From assembly GCA_958510825.1 (NCBI GenBank), contig OY294044.1:98618893-98682892 (forward strand): DNA of 64,000 nt. The letters are read 5' to 3'. Below the pieces are notes generated by a model. It was not told the DNA's origin, did no database searches, and saw only the letters and a list, made by a program, of their open reading frames with translations. This stretch comes from Brachypterus glaber. Its lineage: Eukaryota; Arthropoda; Insecta; Coleoptera; Kateretidae. Of the stretch, positions 54,450-64,000 are shown one piece after another. A program made the position numbers and the translations under genes. Every line of letters starts with the position of its first letter. Positions within the stretch are counted from its first letter, which is position 1.

Positions 54450-56023
54450 GAGTAATTTCGTTTGACTTATCTTAACAATGCGAATTAATTTCTTTTTTTG
54501 CTCTGACTTTTTCGTTTTTAATATACCTATTGGGCCTAATCTAATATTCATTTGTCACCGTTCATTTCATTAGTTAATCCCTTAATAAAATGTTCGTCAA
54601 ACCATTGCTTACTACGGTTAAATCGTGGATTGAAGATTATCCAGAACTAGAGTTCGACGGCAACATTTTACACTTACATTTTGTAAAAAAGACTTAACCT
54701 GGGAAAGAAAAACTAATTTTTTAAGACATGTAAATACAAAAACCCATAAAGGGGATGAGGAGCAAGGACAATTTAATATTTAAAGTAAGTAAAAAGATAC
54801 AAAATTAATTTTAATCACAAGTTTTAAATGTCACGTGACCTTTTATTGCGAATAAAAAACGATTGGCTAGGCATATTTTTTTTAACTTGGTAAATGTAAT
54901 ACCCAGCCACCATGCCACAATACTATAAAATTAAATTTGAATTATTAAAGTGCTAAATCGTAATTTTCACAATTGTTATTTTTTATAATTTTCTTTTACT
55001 TAAATAAAACGTTACGGGATTTTCATAATATTGGTATAATTTTATTTGGTAATTTAGTAGTTTGGCAACATATTAAACATTTTTATAAAATTAATATGAA
55101 TTTGTTAACTTATTTACCCGGCTATGCATTTTGACGCTACGACTCGCTAAAATCCGATGTCTATTAATAGTAGTCGAAGAGCTGGTAAATATTTTTTTGG
55201 ACGATTCAGTTTCTCCCAGCTGAGTTTTACATATGCCTATGAATTCTAATTAAGTCATTTCCAAATTACCAGATTCTGGATCCATTTTTTTATTCTAGCC
55301 CTAAATGTGGTACCCTCCCTCCCCCTTTAACTTTTAAACGGATTAAGATATCAACTTAAAATTTGGAATCAAAATAAATTTTTGTTATACATTTTATATG
55401 TTTTGGGGCCACAATGAGGCAGAGGGACAAGGGGGGTTTAATGGAAAGGGGTGTTAGGTAACACATCATTTTAAAGCTAATAAAAATCTCTATTCGACCA
55501 AATTTTTTTTGAGGGGTTTAAAAAAGTGTCGAAATGGGGTTTTCGTCAAAATTTCTTTAAAAACCTAAAACAATTTTTGTTTATTGATTAATTTTATGAT
55601 AAATAAACGAAAATTATGCTTTTAAACTAATAATAATTTTAATAATAATACAAAAATAAAAATTAAAAATTATTGTCTCCTTCTCCAAAGTTTTTTATTG
55701 AAGCAATTTACTTAATGATAAATAGCTACAATTATTTTAACCCATAAAACTAGGGTTATTTTTAGGCTAGATGTACAAAAAAGACAATTATCTAATTACA
55801 AATTACGGGTTAAGCTTACCTAAAAATAGTCGAAAACAAAAAACAAACATCAAGGACTACATTATAAATATACACTAATTTTGCTACTGATAAAATTTCT
55901 AAAAGAAAAGTTTACTCACAGATATCTATTGGATATTTAAATAAATTACTTAAAATTTGTTAAAGCGATTAAAACGATTTTATAGTATTTGTAGGTAAAT
56001 ACCATATAGGTTGCCAAACTTTG
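54450..56023. other. Unassigned AT-rich stretch
   Basis: Nothing coding. 55310-55560 contains CCCTCCCTCCCCCTTTAAC and GGGGTTTAATGG-type segments common in decayed repeats. No tRNA or TIR pair was found. Confidence 0.4.
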
Positions 56024-56334
56024 AATGTAATTTTCTGGTTTGTAAAAAAACTCGGATTTTTTGGCAGGTTTTAATCCGTCACTTTATTATATCGCTAACG
56101 TTTTTCCCCTCTTTGGGGGCTTTATCAAAGCTGAAAGATAACAACTATTGTTAATAACAATAATAATTATAATATTTTTGTTATATATTATCATTATTAT
56201 TGTTATTAACAATAGTTGTTATCTTTCAGCTTTGATAAAGCCCCCAGAGGGGAGAAACGTTAGCGATATAATAAAGTGACGCATTAAAACCTGCCAAAAA
56301 ATCCGAGTTTTTTTACAAACCAGAAAATTACATT
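56024..56334. repeat. 311-bp palindrome with nearly perfect 138-bp arms
   Basis: Arms 56024-56162 and 56197-56334. AATGTAATTTTCTGGTTTGT starts the left arm and is mirrored exactly at the right. Inside are CTTTATCAAAGCTGAAAGAT and TTAGCGATATAATAAAGTGACG (mirror forms). Few mismatches, so it formed recently. No TSD at the ends. Confidence 0.9.
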
Positions 56335-56639
56335 TTATAGTATTGATAACTACAGATAAGAAAAATAAATCAATATTTGCAATTAAGAAATAAATCGAAG
56401 GATAGATGGCCTAACTAGTCTAAAATACTATTTAATAATAATTATAATTATAATAATAAGAATAATAATACCTTTATTCCAGCAAAAATGCCATTTAAAA
56501 ATAAATACACTAATATAAAATACAAAATTAAATTAAAATAATAATACATGTTTGAAAGGATACAATCAAGATTATCGCTCTACAGCCAAAGCAAGGGGAC
56601 CAGCTTTTCCGGAGATCAGAAGTCCATTTTATGCCTCAA

Positions 56640-58588
56640 GATACACGCTGTTCTAGAAGAACTTTTAAATGACATGAAAACTTCCATTTTTTTTTCTTTT
56701 TGGAATTTTTTATATGAGCTCTAATTAAAAAAATAAGACCAACATTTTAAATATCGTTTGGAGCCGTTCACGGAAAAAAAAATTATAGCTAGGAGCGCTG
56801 TAACACACATACCAAGCAAATTATAATCGCTTATTATATAAATACAAGGCTTTCTCTTACAATTATGGCAGTCAGTGTAAAAATTTTATGAAATACTTTA
56901 ATTGTTTAGTGAATAATAAAATATAACAAATAGTATGGCATTTATAGCTTAAATAGATTTAATTATTGTCCGTGCTAATAATTTTTATAATATAATAAAA
57001 TTTCTGTAAATTTATAATAGTGCCTGTAATAAATATAATCGTGTCTGTAATATATATAATCGTTTTCAATTTATTTTTAACATTATTAGTTATTGTTTCC
57101 CTTATAATCTATAGCTTAAATCACTATAATTTGCCACTGTTACCAAATATCTTATAATGTATAGAGCAGAGCCCACTAATTTCTTTCCGTGTTTTTGAAA
57201 AAAAAGTGTTTTTTAGAAAATATCTCTGATATTTCACGCTAACATACTCGGTTTGCCCTCGATGTCTCGGATTTTGACCAAAATTGGCATAGTGGTACCA
57301 CTATCGTACCTAAGCACTCCATCCAAATTTTTTTCAAAACGGTCCATCCGTTCACTATCTGGGTCTCCCACCAAGTTCTTGATATAGCTTATCTCCGTTA
57401 TTTGAAAAGGTATTAAAATTTGCAAATAATATCATTAAATCAAAGCCAAAGAAGATTTTATTGACTTATTCAAAACCGGCCCCTGCTTACCCACTCCCTT
57501 GAAACTACCCCCAACTTCTGTTTTTCAAATAGCACCCCCAAATTCTTATTAAAGACTATGAAAGTGCACTTTATTCTGAATTCAACCATTTATTATAAGT
57601 GGTATCTTAGATTTTTATTAATAGAGGGGTGGTATTTAAAACAAAGTTGCGGGTAGTTCCAGGAGAGTGGTTAGAGTTATTATGAGTTGGTTTTGTATAT
57701 ATTAATCTTTCTTTTGGGTCTAATTTAACGTAAGTTTTTGGAAAATTTTCTGGTTAAATTTAAAATGAAGTGTGCTTTCATATTCTTCAGTAAAATAGGG
57801 GAGTGCTATTTAAAAAACTAGTTTGAGGTGGTTCCTAGAGGGTGGGTTAATAAGGGGTAGTTTTGCATATATGACATATGCATATGTCAGTAAATTCTAC
57901 TTTGACTCCAATTTAATTTTATTTATTTTTTTAACTTTTTTATCTTTTTAAATAACGGATATATAGGCCGTCTAAAACCTGGTGGGACTTTATTATTACT
58001 AAATAATAATTGTTATTGAAAGCCCATAAAAGAATAAGATACTATTTATAATACATGGTTTAATTCAAAATGAAATGTAATTTTATATTCTTAGATAAAA
58101 ATGGGGGTGGGAGGTGTTATTTGAAAATCAGAGGGTGGGGTGGTTACGAGGGAGTGAGTGAGCAATGGGGGGGTTGAATAAGTCAATAAAATCTTCTTTG
58201 GCTCCCATTTAACGCTATTTTTTACAAAAAAATTACCTTTTCAAATAACGGAGATATAAGTTGTCTTGAACCTGGTTAGTGGGACACCCGGTATGGTGAA
58301 CGGATGGACCGTTTTGAAAAAAATTTAGATGGAGTGCTTAGGTACCATAGTGGTACCTCTATGCCAAGTTTGGTCAAAATCCGAGACATCGAGGGCAAAC
58401 CGAGTATGTTAGCGTGAAATATCAGAGATATTTTCTAAAAAACACATTTTTTTCAAAAACGGCTCTAACGATTTTTAAAATTTTGGTCTTATTTTTTTAA
58501 CTAGAGCTCATATAACAAATTCCAAAAAGAAAAAAAAATGGAAGTTGTCATGTCATTTAAAAGTGGTTCTAGATCAGCGTGGATAGTT
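56640..58588. mobile_element. Large inverted repeat (foldback), interrupted left arm
   Basis: Arms of about 560 bp (left 56640-57625 minus a 423-bp insertion; right 58030-58588) are inverted copies: CTTTTAAATGACATG, GAGCTC, GAAAATATCTCTGATATTTC, CGGTTTGCCCTCGATGTCTC, CCAAA-TTGGCATAG and AAAACGGTCCATCCGTTCAC on the left have mirrors on the right. Between the arms a G-rich segment GTATTTAAA...GTGGTTCC is repeated in direct orientation (57630, 57810, 58115). A 63-residue minus-strand frame at 57234-57425 is spurious. Confidence 0.8.
56769..57191. mobile_element. Nested TIR insertion in the foldback left arm
   Basis: Bounded by CACGGAAAAAAAAATTA (56769) and TAATTTCTTTCCGTG (to 57191), inverted to each other. 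The other arm lacks it: GAGCCG-TTTTT-G there against GAGCCG-TT[insert]TTTTT-G here, so the insertion added a TT or similar 2-bp duplication. The interior has several TATAATCG motifs and no ORF. Confidence 0.7.
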
Positions 58589-58589
58589 T

Positions 58590-59177
58590 AAGTTGCCTTA
58601 TTTACGTGTACCAAATTTGAAGTCGATATTTCAACTCGTTCAAAAGTTAAGTGAGGGGGAGACCTCTCGATCGCACTGTATATTACTTTATTTTGGTTTC
58701 AATATGTTTACATATTATAATAATTATGATTAAATACTTTAAGCAAATCATTATAATAATTGCTATGATTAATTAATTATTCTCATTAATATTCAGGAAA
58801 ATTCAAAACAATAGGGATTTTTTTATTTCCATGTTCACGTCATAAGTCTGGTAATTTTACTATTTTCAAAATCTTCATTAATTTGTGTTAAATTTTCCTC
58901 GCTCAGGTATGACTATACTAATTAGCGGAAATGTGTGATGTCATTTATTCTTTAGGACACTGTCTCTTAGACACATGTTGAAAAAAATTTTTCTACGACT
59001 GTCTTAGAATGTTAGTCAAATCGCACAAAAAACTCTGGTATATAGCACATTCCGTAAGCGGATGACGGTATATGACACATATATGACACATACCGTAAGG
59101 GTTTTACCGAGTGTTTTACTTTTAGGTAAATCAACGAAATAATACACAGTTTACTATAAAATAAATTATTATTGGAG
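58590..59177. other. Flank upstream of the USP exon
   Basis: AT-rich, with short repeats of ATATGACACATA and CCGTAAG(C/G)G (59040-59100). It should contain the acceptor region of the USP exon; no earlier USP exon is visible. Confidence 0.45.
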
Positions 59178-59876
59178 GGACTTCACGAAGACGTCAACAG
59201 GGTCACGGAAAAATCTAAACCTACTTTGGCCGAGATAGTCGAAAAATTAAATGATAACGAAAAATCTGCAGCTTCATGGTCCAGTTACCTCCGGATGGAC
59301 GACTCTCGCATTTTGGACCTCTTCGTCGGCCAACTGAAAACCACTGTCAAGTGCACTCATTGCGGTCATTGTTCCGTCTCCTTTGACCCGTTCTGGGATC
59401 TTTCTCTTTCACTTCCACAACGGATCGGTCAATTAAGGTTGTCGCAATGTTTGGAAGTTTCAATGCGGGAAGAAACGTTGGACGATGATGAAAAACCTAC
59501 ATGTTCAAAATGCAAAGATCGCCGAAAATGCACAATATCCTTTACAATTCAAAAATTCCCGAAAATTCTAGTAATCCACCTCAAACGCTTCTCCTCGACG
59601 GAACAGTTTCAAAGAAAACTCAGCGTGATGGTAGACTTCCCTCTGGAAGGTTTAGATATGAGCAGTTACGCCGCAGAGTCCGACGCACCCTGCAGTTATA
59701 ACTTGTACGCCATTTCCAATCATAATGGTAACATGTATAGCGGACACTATACCGCCTTTTGTAAGCATCCGTATAGTCACAGGTGGCATATATACGACGA
59801 CTATAGGGTCTCTTCTGTTTCAAAATATTCAATCGTAACAGCAGATGCCTACATATTATTTTACGAACATCTTTGA
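59178..59876 (+). CDS. Ubiquitin-specific protease, USP2-like, terminal exon (partial gene)
   Basis: This exon encodes 232 residues to the TGA at 59874-59876. It starts GLHEDVNR, which in USP2/USP8/USP21 proteins directly follows the QEFL-YLLE helix. The acceptor is probably ATTGGAG/GGA at 59178: the frame has a TAA 15 bases earlier, so it cannot extend much. Visible features: LDLFVGQLKTTVKCTHCGH and CSKCKDRRKC (the four zinc-finger cysteines), FDPFWDLSLSLP, PKILVIHLKRFS, YNLYAISNHNGNMYSGHYTAF (His box with catalytic His), and HIYDDYRVS (catalytic Asp/Asn position). The enzyme family removes ubiquitin from proteins with a Cys-His-Asp triad. The exon with the Cys box (GLRNLGNTCFMN type) was not found to the left. 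AATAAA follows at 59973. Confidence 0.85.
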   Translation, partial: GLHEDVNRVTEKSKPTLAEIVEKLNDNEKSAASWSSYLRMDDSRILDLFVGQLKTTVKCTHCGHCSVSFDPFWDLSLSLPQRIGQLRLSQCLEVSMREETLDDDEKPTCSKCKDRRKCTISFTIQKFPKILVIHLKRFSSTEQFQRKLSVMVDFPLEGLDMSSYAAESDAPCSYNLYAISNHNGNMYSGHYTAFCKHPYSHRWHIYDDYRVSSVSKYSIVTADAYILFYEHL

Positions 59877-59972
59877 AGAGCCACGGTTTTATTTTGTATT
59901 TGCTTTTATTTTATTTTATTTTTAAATGTTATATGTTTATATTTTATGTTATATGTTACTTATTGAAAGAAT

Positions 59973-59978
59973 AATAAA
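59973..59978 (+). other. Probable poly(A) signal AATAAA of the USP gene
   Basis: 97 bases downstream of the USP stop codon, at a normal distance. It is followed at 59981-60035 by three imperfect copies of a 21-bp unit, ATTAGATGAAAATTAAATT. Confidence 0.5.
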
Positions 59979-60109
59979 ATTATTAGATGAAAATTAAATT
60001 ATTAGGTGAAAATTAAATTATTGGATGTAAATTATTGTTTTTTATTAAAACTTTTGGTTATTATATAATTTATATAATAATATAAATGTATAAAACTTCA
60101 GTAGTAGAA

Positions 60110-60178
60110 AAAGTATAGTCTGCAACACGTGTAGAATGGCTATTCCTCACTCGTGGACCGTCCCCCTCGCCGCGGCTC
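60110..60178 (-). repeat. Dispersed repeat, copy 2 (inverse of 15473-15540)
   Basis: AACACGTGTAGAATGGCTAT and flanks match the reverse complement of the copy at 15473. Just beyond, 60242-60310 has CTAGGGGGGGGGGCGAGGTG and GGGCTAAGCCCCCCC, which resembles 63094-63140 (CTAGGGGGGGGCTTGAGTGG, GGCTTAGCCCCC), a further dispersed GC-rich repeat. Confidence 0.55.
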
Positions 60179-60468
60179 GGCTGACAAACATCCAATCGTT
60201 CGGAATATATATTATTCTACCCTTGTTACAGAATATACTATAACAAGGCCGTATCTAGGGGGGGGGGCGAGGTGGGCTAAGCCCCCCCTGGCCTTAGTTT
60301 GAGCCCTCCCGTAGCGTTTTTTACGCAACCTACATATGCCCTTTTAACCTTATATAATCAGTGATCGGAATTTGGATTTTTTAACAGGTCCGCATTAAGG
60401 AAAACGTGATTTATATTATTTACTAAGAACATTACTTGCATTATATAGATATATTGTTTTTGGTATAC

Positions 60469-60616
60469 TTTGACGCACGGATCTGTGGATACGGGAAATA
60501 TGTTTGGAATGTGTGCAAGTGGGAGACACGCACGCCTTATAATTGACGGTAAGAAGAGAGCGCGAATGATTCCTCCCCCTTCGTCGGAGACTTTGTTTCA
60601 TGCGGAGAACTATATT
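60469..60616 (+). repeat. GC-rich dispersed repeat, copy 2
   Basis: Second copy of the module at 44736-44903, same orientation: TTTGACGCACGGATCTGTGG, GGAAATATGTTTGGAATG, CACGCCTTATAA, GAGAGCGCGAATGATTCCTC, CATGCGGAGAACTATATTA. It lacks about 20 bp present in copy 1 around the middle. Confidence 0.65.
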
Positions 60617-60619
60617 ACT

Positions 60620-61430
60620 ATAGTAAATAAAAGCGTTAGGAAAATATTCTAGTATTTTATTTTCAAAGAAAATAATCCATTTTTTTTCTACATTTTTTGG
60701 AAGTAATGCATTTCTTTTTGCATTAAAAATCCATTTATCTAGAGAAAATGACCTTTCCACGTCTACCGATGTAAGCGGTGCAAAGAAGCAATTTATTTAT
60801 TGGTGTATTTTCTACCCAAGTGTTTTTTTTTTTAATTTTTATAAATGTCTTTAATTATTTGCAAGCCATAATTTCTCTCTAAAATGTTCTTTAGTTTACA
60901 TCGATTTTTTCCCTATTGTTCCAGTATTATACGGGGAGATACCCATGAATGGGACACTTTTTTTAAACGGCGCCAAAATTTTATTTTTAATATTTTATAC
61001 GTAATTTTATTTTAGTTGTCATATTTGGAAACAAAAGAACAGTTCAAGTATTAAACCTGAATAATATTAATTTTTACCAAAACAATAAGCATTTAAAAAA
61101 AAACTTAACTTCTCCCATTCAATAACACGGTATTATTGAATGGGACAAGAATAAAAATTGCTATTCAAGATAAAAAAATCGTGAAAATAGCTATTATTAT
61201 CACTTACTAATAAAAATAAACCTATAATGTCTTTCATAACAAAAAATATAGCTGTTAAAGTGTTAGATTGGCTAATTATCTCACTGAGAAAAGGCAAAAA
61301 AAAGGAAGAAGAAAAGAAGGAAAGTGTTAGATTCTTTTTTTAACATAGAATTTACTTTAAATTATTTTACGAAACTTTGATTGATGTTTTCTTAAATCAA
61401 AATCAAATATTAGTTTGATTTTAGTTCTAA
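60620..61430. other. Unassigned AT-rich stretch
   Basis: No gene. ATGGGACACTTTTTTTAA near 60953 and AATGGGACAAGAATAAAA near 61140 may be related ends of an old element; not resolved. Confidence 0.35.
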
Positions 61431-61896
61431 CCCATCAAACATTAGTTCGTTGGCAAACCCACATTGGGCTTACATATTGAGGAGACATCAGCCGCCCTAA
61501 AGCCGTATACGACGGGCCAATGTTGGCAAAAGTTCATTGGTCCTATATTAACCGCCAGAAGGCAGCCTTAAAGCCAAAGATAATTTCGATCGTAAAATCG
61601 TACATTGGCCAATCTAAGGCCGCAGTCTTATAAACCAACGTACGTTGGCCAACCTAAGGCCGACCAATAATAAATTCCCAAATTGAAAATTGAAAAAAAA
61701 ATTCTTTGGCTTTCGGGCGGCCAATCTAGGGCCAATGTAGTTTTGCCAACATTGGCCCGTCGTTTGCGGCCGTAGGGCGGCTGATGCCTCCTCAGTAGTA
61801 GACCCAATGTGGGTTTGCCAACATTGATTCAATATAGGAAGCATTGGCACGCCAATGTTTGGCCAGCGGGCGGCCAACGAACCAATGTTTGCTGGG
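61431..61896. mobile_element. TIR element rich in CCAATGTTGGC motifs, 466 bp
   Basis: Ends CCCATCAAACATTAGTTCGT and CCCAGCAAACATTGGTTCGT (reverse complement of the right end), about 22 matching bp. Inside are more than ten copies of GGCCAATGT/ACATTGGCC-like motifs on both strands and ATTGGCC-TCTAAGGCCG blocks. GC content is clearly above the surroundings. No TSD fixed; minus-strand frames here have no known protein. Confidence 0.7.
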
Positions 61897-61899
61897 AAC

Positions 61900-62617
61900 T
61901 GTTCCAAATTGAGGTATGGGTAGTACACTAGACACTTTCTGTACTTTAAAAGTTATTTCGTATTTAAAAGAGATGAATAGGAATTGAATATGCAATAAAA
62001 TAGTTCTCCCATTCAAGGAAACGAAAGAGTCTAGCAGACTAACCATATGAAAACTGCCCCCGCTTTAATTTAACTTTTTGTACTGGTTACGTAACACCCT
62101 TGACCTCAAAGATAACACACCCCAATTTCAGACCCCTACCCCCTCCCCTAAGGGTAATAATAGCATAAATTAAAAAAAAACTTTAAAGTCGATTTTCTCG
62201 GTAACTATTTCAGATATTTCAAAGATTAAAAAAACAAATTATAGCTACTTACTAGCACTACAAAATATATTTTTTTTAGAATTTTTGGTTCTATAATAGG
62301 GGTTGAAAAAAATATTTTAAGTTTTTGGGGGTAGGTTTCAATACCACCCCTTTGAATGACACCCACCAAAAATATCTGGCAAAACACTTATTTACCCACC
62401 TCTAAAGTGTAAAAATTGGAAAGCTGTCAAATGGCCGGAAGGCAGCTAAAAAACATAAAAACTAGTAGCGTGCACCAATTTTTAAAAATAATATAATTTC
62501 GAATAGTACTATTAAAATGAGTTATGAAGACAATAATTTTACATTATATCAGTAAGGGGATATTTAAGTCACATGACATATATTTTTAGTAAAAAAGTTT
62601 TATTTGAAATAAAAAAA
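61900..62617. other. Unassigned AT-rich stretch
   Basis: No gene or clear repeat. CCCCTACCCCCTCCCCTAAG near 62140 is low-complexity. Confidence 0.35.
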
Positions 62618-62805
62618 GTAATTCCATGGTAACTCACGTTACAGCCGCAGAATAAATATAATAAATATTTTATTATATTATCATTTTTTAACAAACAGTC
62701 TTTAAAAATAATAGATAACAAGCAATCTTTAATAATAATATAATAAAATATCTAAAAGAAGTGTAGTTTTTTCTGCAGATGTAACGTGAGTTACCATGGA
62801 ATTAC
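62618..62805. mobile_element. Short TIR element, 188 bp
   Basis: GTAATTCCATGGTAACTCAC with GTTACAGCCGCAGAA on the left; the right end is the inverse (TTCTGCAGATGTAACGTGAG, TTACCATGGAATTAC). AT-rich centre. A further right-type end (CAGCTGTATCGTGAGTTACC, GGAATTACC) lies at 63964-63995, so the family is repeated within 1.4 kb. Confidence 0.75.
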
Positions 62806-63167
62806 CCTTTTAGAAAAAAAATTATTTTATTTTATTTTTTTATTAAAAATAGTAGGTATAAAAAATAAAGTAATTTAATTTCAATTTTATATTAAACTAT
62901 AATAAGCCGTGAAGATATGTAATGCTAGGCATTCCATTATACACAGTGGTCCATTTATCAGGACATTCCTTAATATTTTAACAACATCTATATATCAAAA
63001 AAAGTTGAGAGTATAAAGTGCATTTTATGGCCCGCGCGGGCATAAAAACAGAAAAAATGTTTTTGATTAACTTACAGCATTTCCCTAGTAACGACATAGG
63101 CGTAACTAGGGGGGGGCTTGAGTGGGCTTAGCCCCCTCCCCCAAATTAAACTATAAAAGTAAAGTTA

Positions 63168-63170
<3 letters not shown>

Positions 63171-63223
<53 letters not shown>
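63171..63223. repeat. (TA)n microsatellite
   Basis: About 53 bp of alternating A and T. Confidence 0.95.
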
Positions 63224-63226
<3 letters not shown>

Positions 63227-63439
63227 AAATATCTATATATAGGGGACTCAAGTGCAAATTGAATTTTCGGATTTTTTTAAATATTTATATTTTGGATGCA
63301 ATAACGAACTAGTATGGCATAAAAGTTTGTGTGCACCGCAGGTATTAATAGATATGTATGCCCCCGGGCGACTTACAAACAAAGATCGTCGCCCTCAGGG
63401 CATAAACATCTACTTATCTACCTTGGTACATAAATAACT

Positions 63440-63790
63440 ATTTTTCTTAAATTTTTTTTTTGAAATTTTCATTTACAGTTGTCATTTAAAATTAGTCTAA
63501 AAGTATAATTTACATTTTTGTATCATGAAAATAATTATTAAACAAAAATTGTTTGACTTTTTTTAAGAAATTTTGACAAAAATTCCCATTTTCAAAAATT
63601 TTTATTACCCTCAATTTTTTTTCGAAAAAATAAAAAATCTATGGTCGAATAGAGAATTTTACAAGCTTTAAAATGATTTATCACTCAAACTCCTTTCAAT
63701 TTAAAAAAATATTCCCTCTTGTACGCCCGCCTCCATTGTGTCCGCTAAACACATTAAATATACACATATACAATGTATGTATATTATACA
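63440..63790 (+). repeat. Dispersed repeat, copy B (paralogue of 19682-20240)
   Basis: Same order of blocks as copy A (AAAGTATAATTTACATTT, CAAAAATTGTTTGACT, AAAATTCCCATTTTC, CGAAAAAATAAAAAATCTAT, AAGCTTTAAAATGATT, CCTCCATTGTG). It reads TCCGCTAAACACATTAAATA where copy A is split by the piggyBac-like MITE, so it represents the uninterrupted form. Confidence 0.65.
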
Positions 63791-64000
63791 TATATTTTGT
63801 GCTTTAGTTAAGCTCTTATAACTTTTTTTTTAACTTTTTTTATATCTAGAAGTTATTAAAATATTAAAGATTTTCATGATAAATGGACCACTCTGTATAA
63901 TGGAATGCATAGCATTACATATCTTCAAATAAAATATTTAAAAGAAAGTGCCTTTTCTTTCTGCAGCTGTATCGTGAGTTACCGGAATTACCCAAAATAG

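Larger units (their letters stand above)
62911..63925. repeat. Inverted 49-bp ends around a 1-kb segment
   Basis: GAAGATATGTAATGCTAGGC with CATTCCATTATACACAGTGG (62911-62960) is mirrored at 63877-63925. The bracketed segment includes a (TA)n tract (63171-63223), a GC-rich dispersed end (63094-63140), a short hairpin (63357-63404, with CCCGGGCGAC pairing with GTCGCCCTCAGGG) and repeat copy B. Probably a composite of nested insertions. Confidence 0.55.

Noticed and set aside
57234..57425. 63-residue minus-strand frame
   Set aside because: Lies in the arm of a large inverted repeat, and its mirror arm does not conserve the frame.
63252..63437. 61-residue plus-strand frame
   Set aside because: Covers a short GC-rich hairpin within nested repeats; no recognisable motif.
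1..64000. tRNA and rRNA genes
   Set aside because: I looked for A/B-box pairs and rRNA-like conserved blocks by eye on both strands and saw none; a covariance-model search could still find a degenerate one.

Overview
The window is a piece of an AT-rich, repeat-dense animal genome, almost certainly an arthropod and most likely an insect. The evidence is GT-AG introns in every real gene, long introns filled with transposable elements, non-LTR retrotransposon ends, many short terminal-inverted-repeat (TIR) elements and an assembly gap of 200 N. I cannot name the order from sequence alone.

Three host genes are supported. (1) On the plus strand at 6863-9481 is a complete two-exon secreted serine protease of family S28 (505 residues). 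(2) On the minus strand at 42657-15208 is a complete nuclear pore gene, Nup107. I reconstruct 11 coding exons with matching splice phases and 839 residues, spread over 27.4 kb. (3) On the plus strand at 59178-59876 is the terminal exon of a USP2-like ubiquitin-specific protease. It carries the zinc-binding cysteines and the His box, but I find no exon with the catalytic Cys box anywhere to its left.

Layout. 1-4900: remnants of a DNA transposon with a truncated, spliced transposase and a LINE reverse-transcriptase tail. 4900-6690: two palindromic elements, each with a perfect 8-bp target-site duplication (TSD), just upstream of the S28 protease; a third 8-bp-TSD element lies in that gene's intron. 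9500-15200: no gene, but a TA-flanked TIR element, a 151-bp satellite with three-monomer higher-order structure running into the gap, and a short MITE. 15.2-42.7 kb: Nup107. Its last intron (8.4 kb) holds at least seven mobile elements, including a DNA transposon with an intact 599-residue two-exon protein whose right end stops about 34 bp from a Nup107 splice donor. Its other introns hold hAT-type MITEs, foldback elements and tandem duplications. 42.7-59.2 kb: intergenic or giant-intron DNA packed with TIR elements, a Mutator-like foldback element with minisatellite arms, LINE tails, GC-cored periodic repeats and a 1.9-kb inverted repeat interrupted by a younger insertion. 60-64 kb: further TIR elements and a paralogous copy of the 19.7-20.2 kb repeat that serves as an empty site for a piggyBac-like MITE.

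The three host genes have no visible functional link. What dominates the window is layered mobile DNA. All coordinates of splice sites, TIRs and TSDs were read by eye; family names rest on recognised protein motifs or on TSD length plus terminal bases, and no database search was possible.
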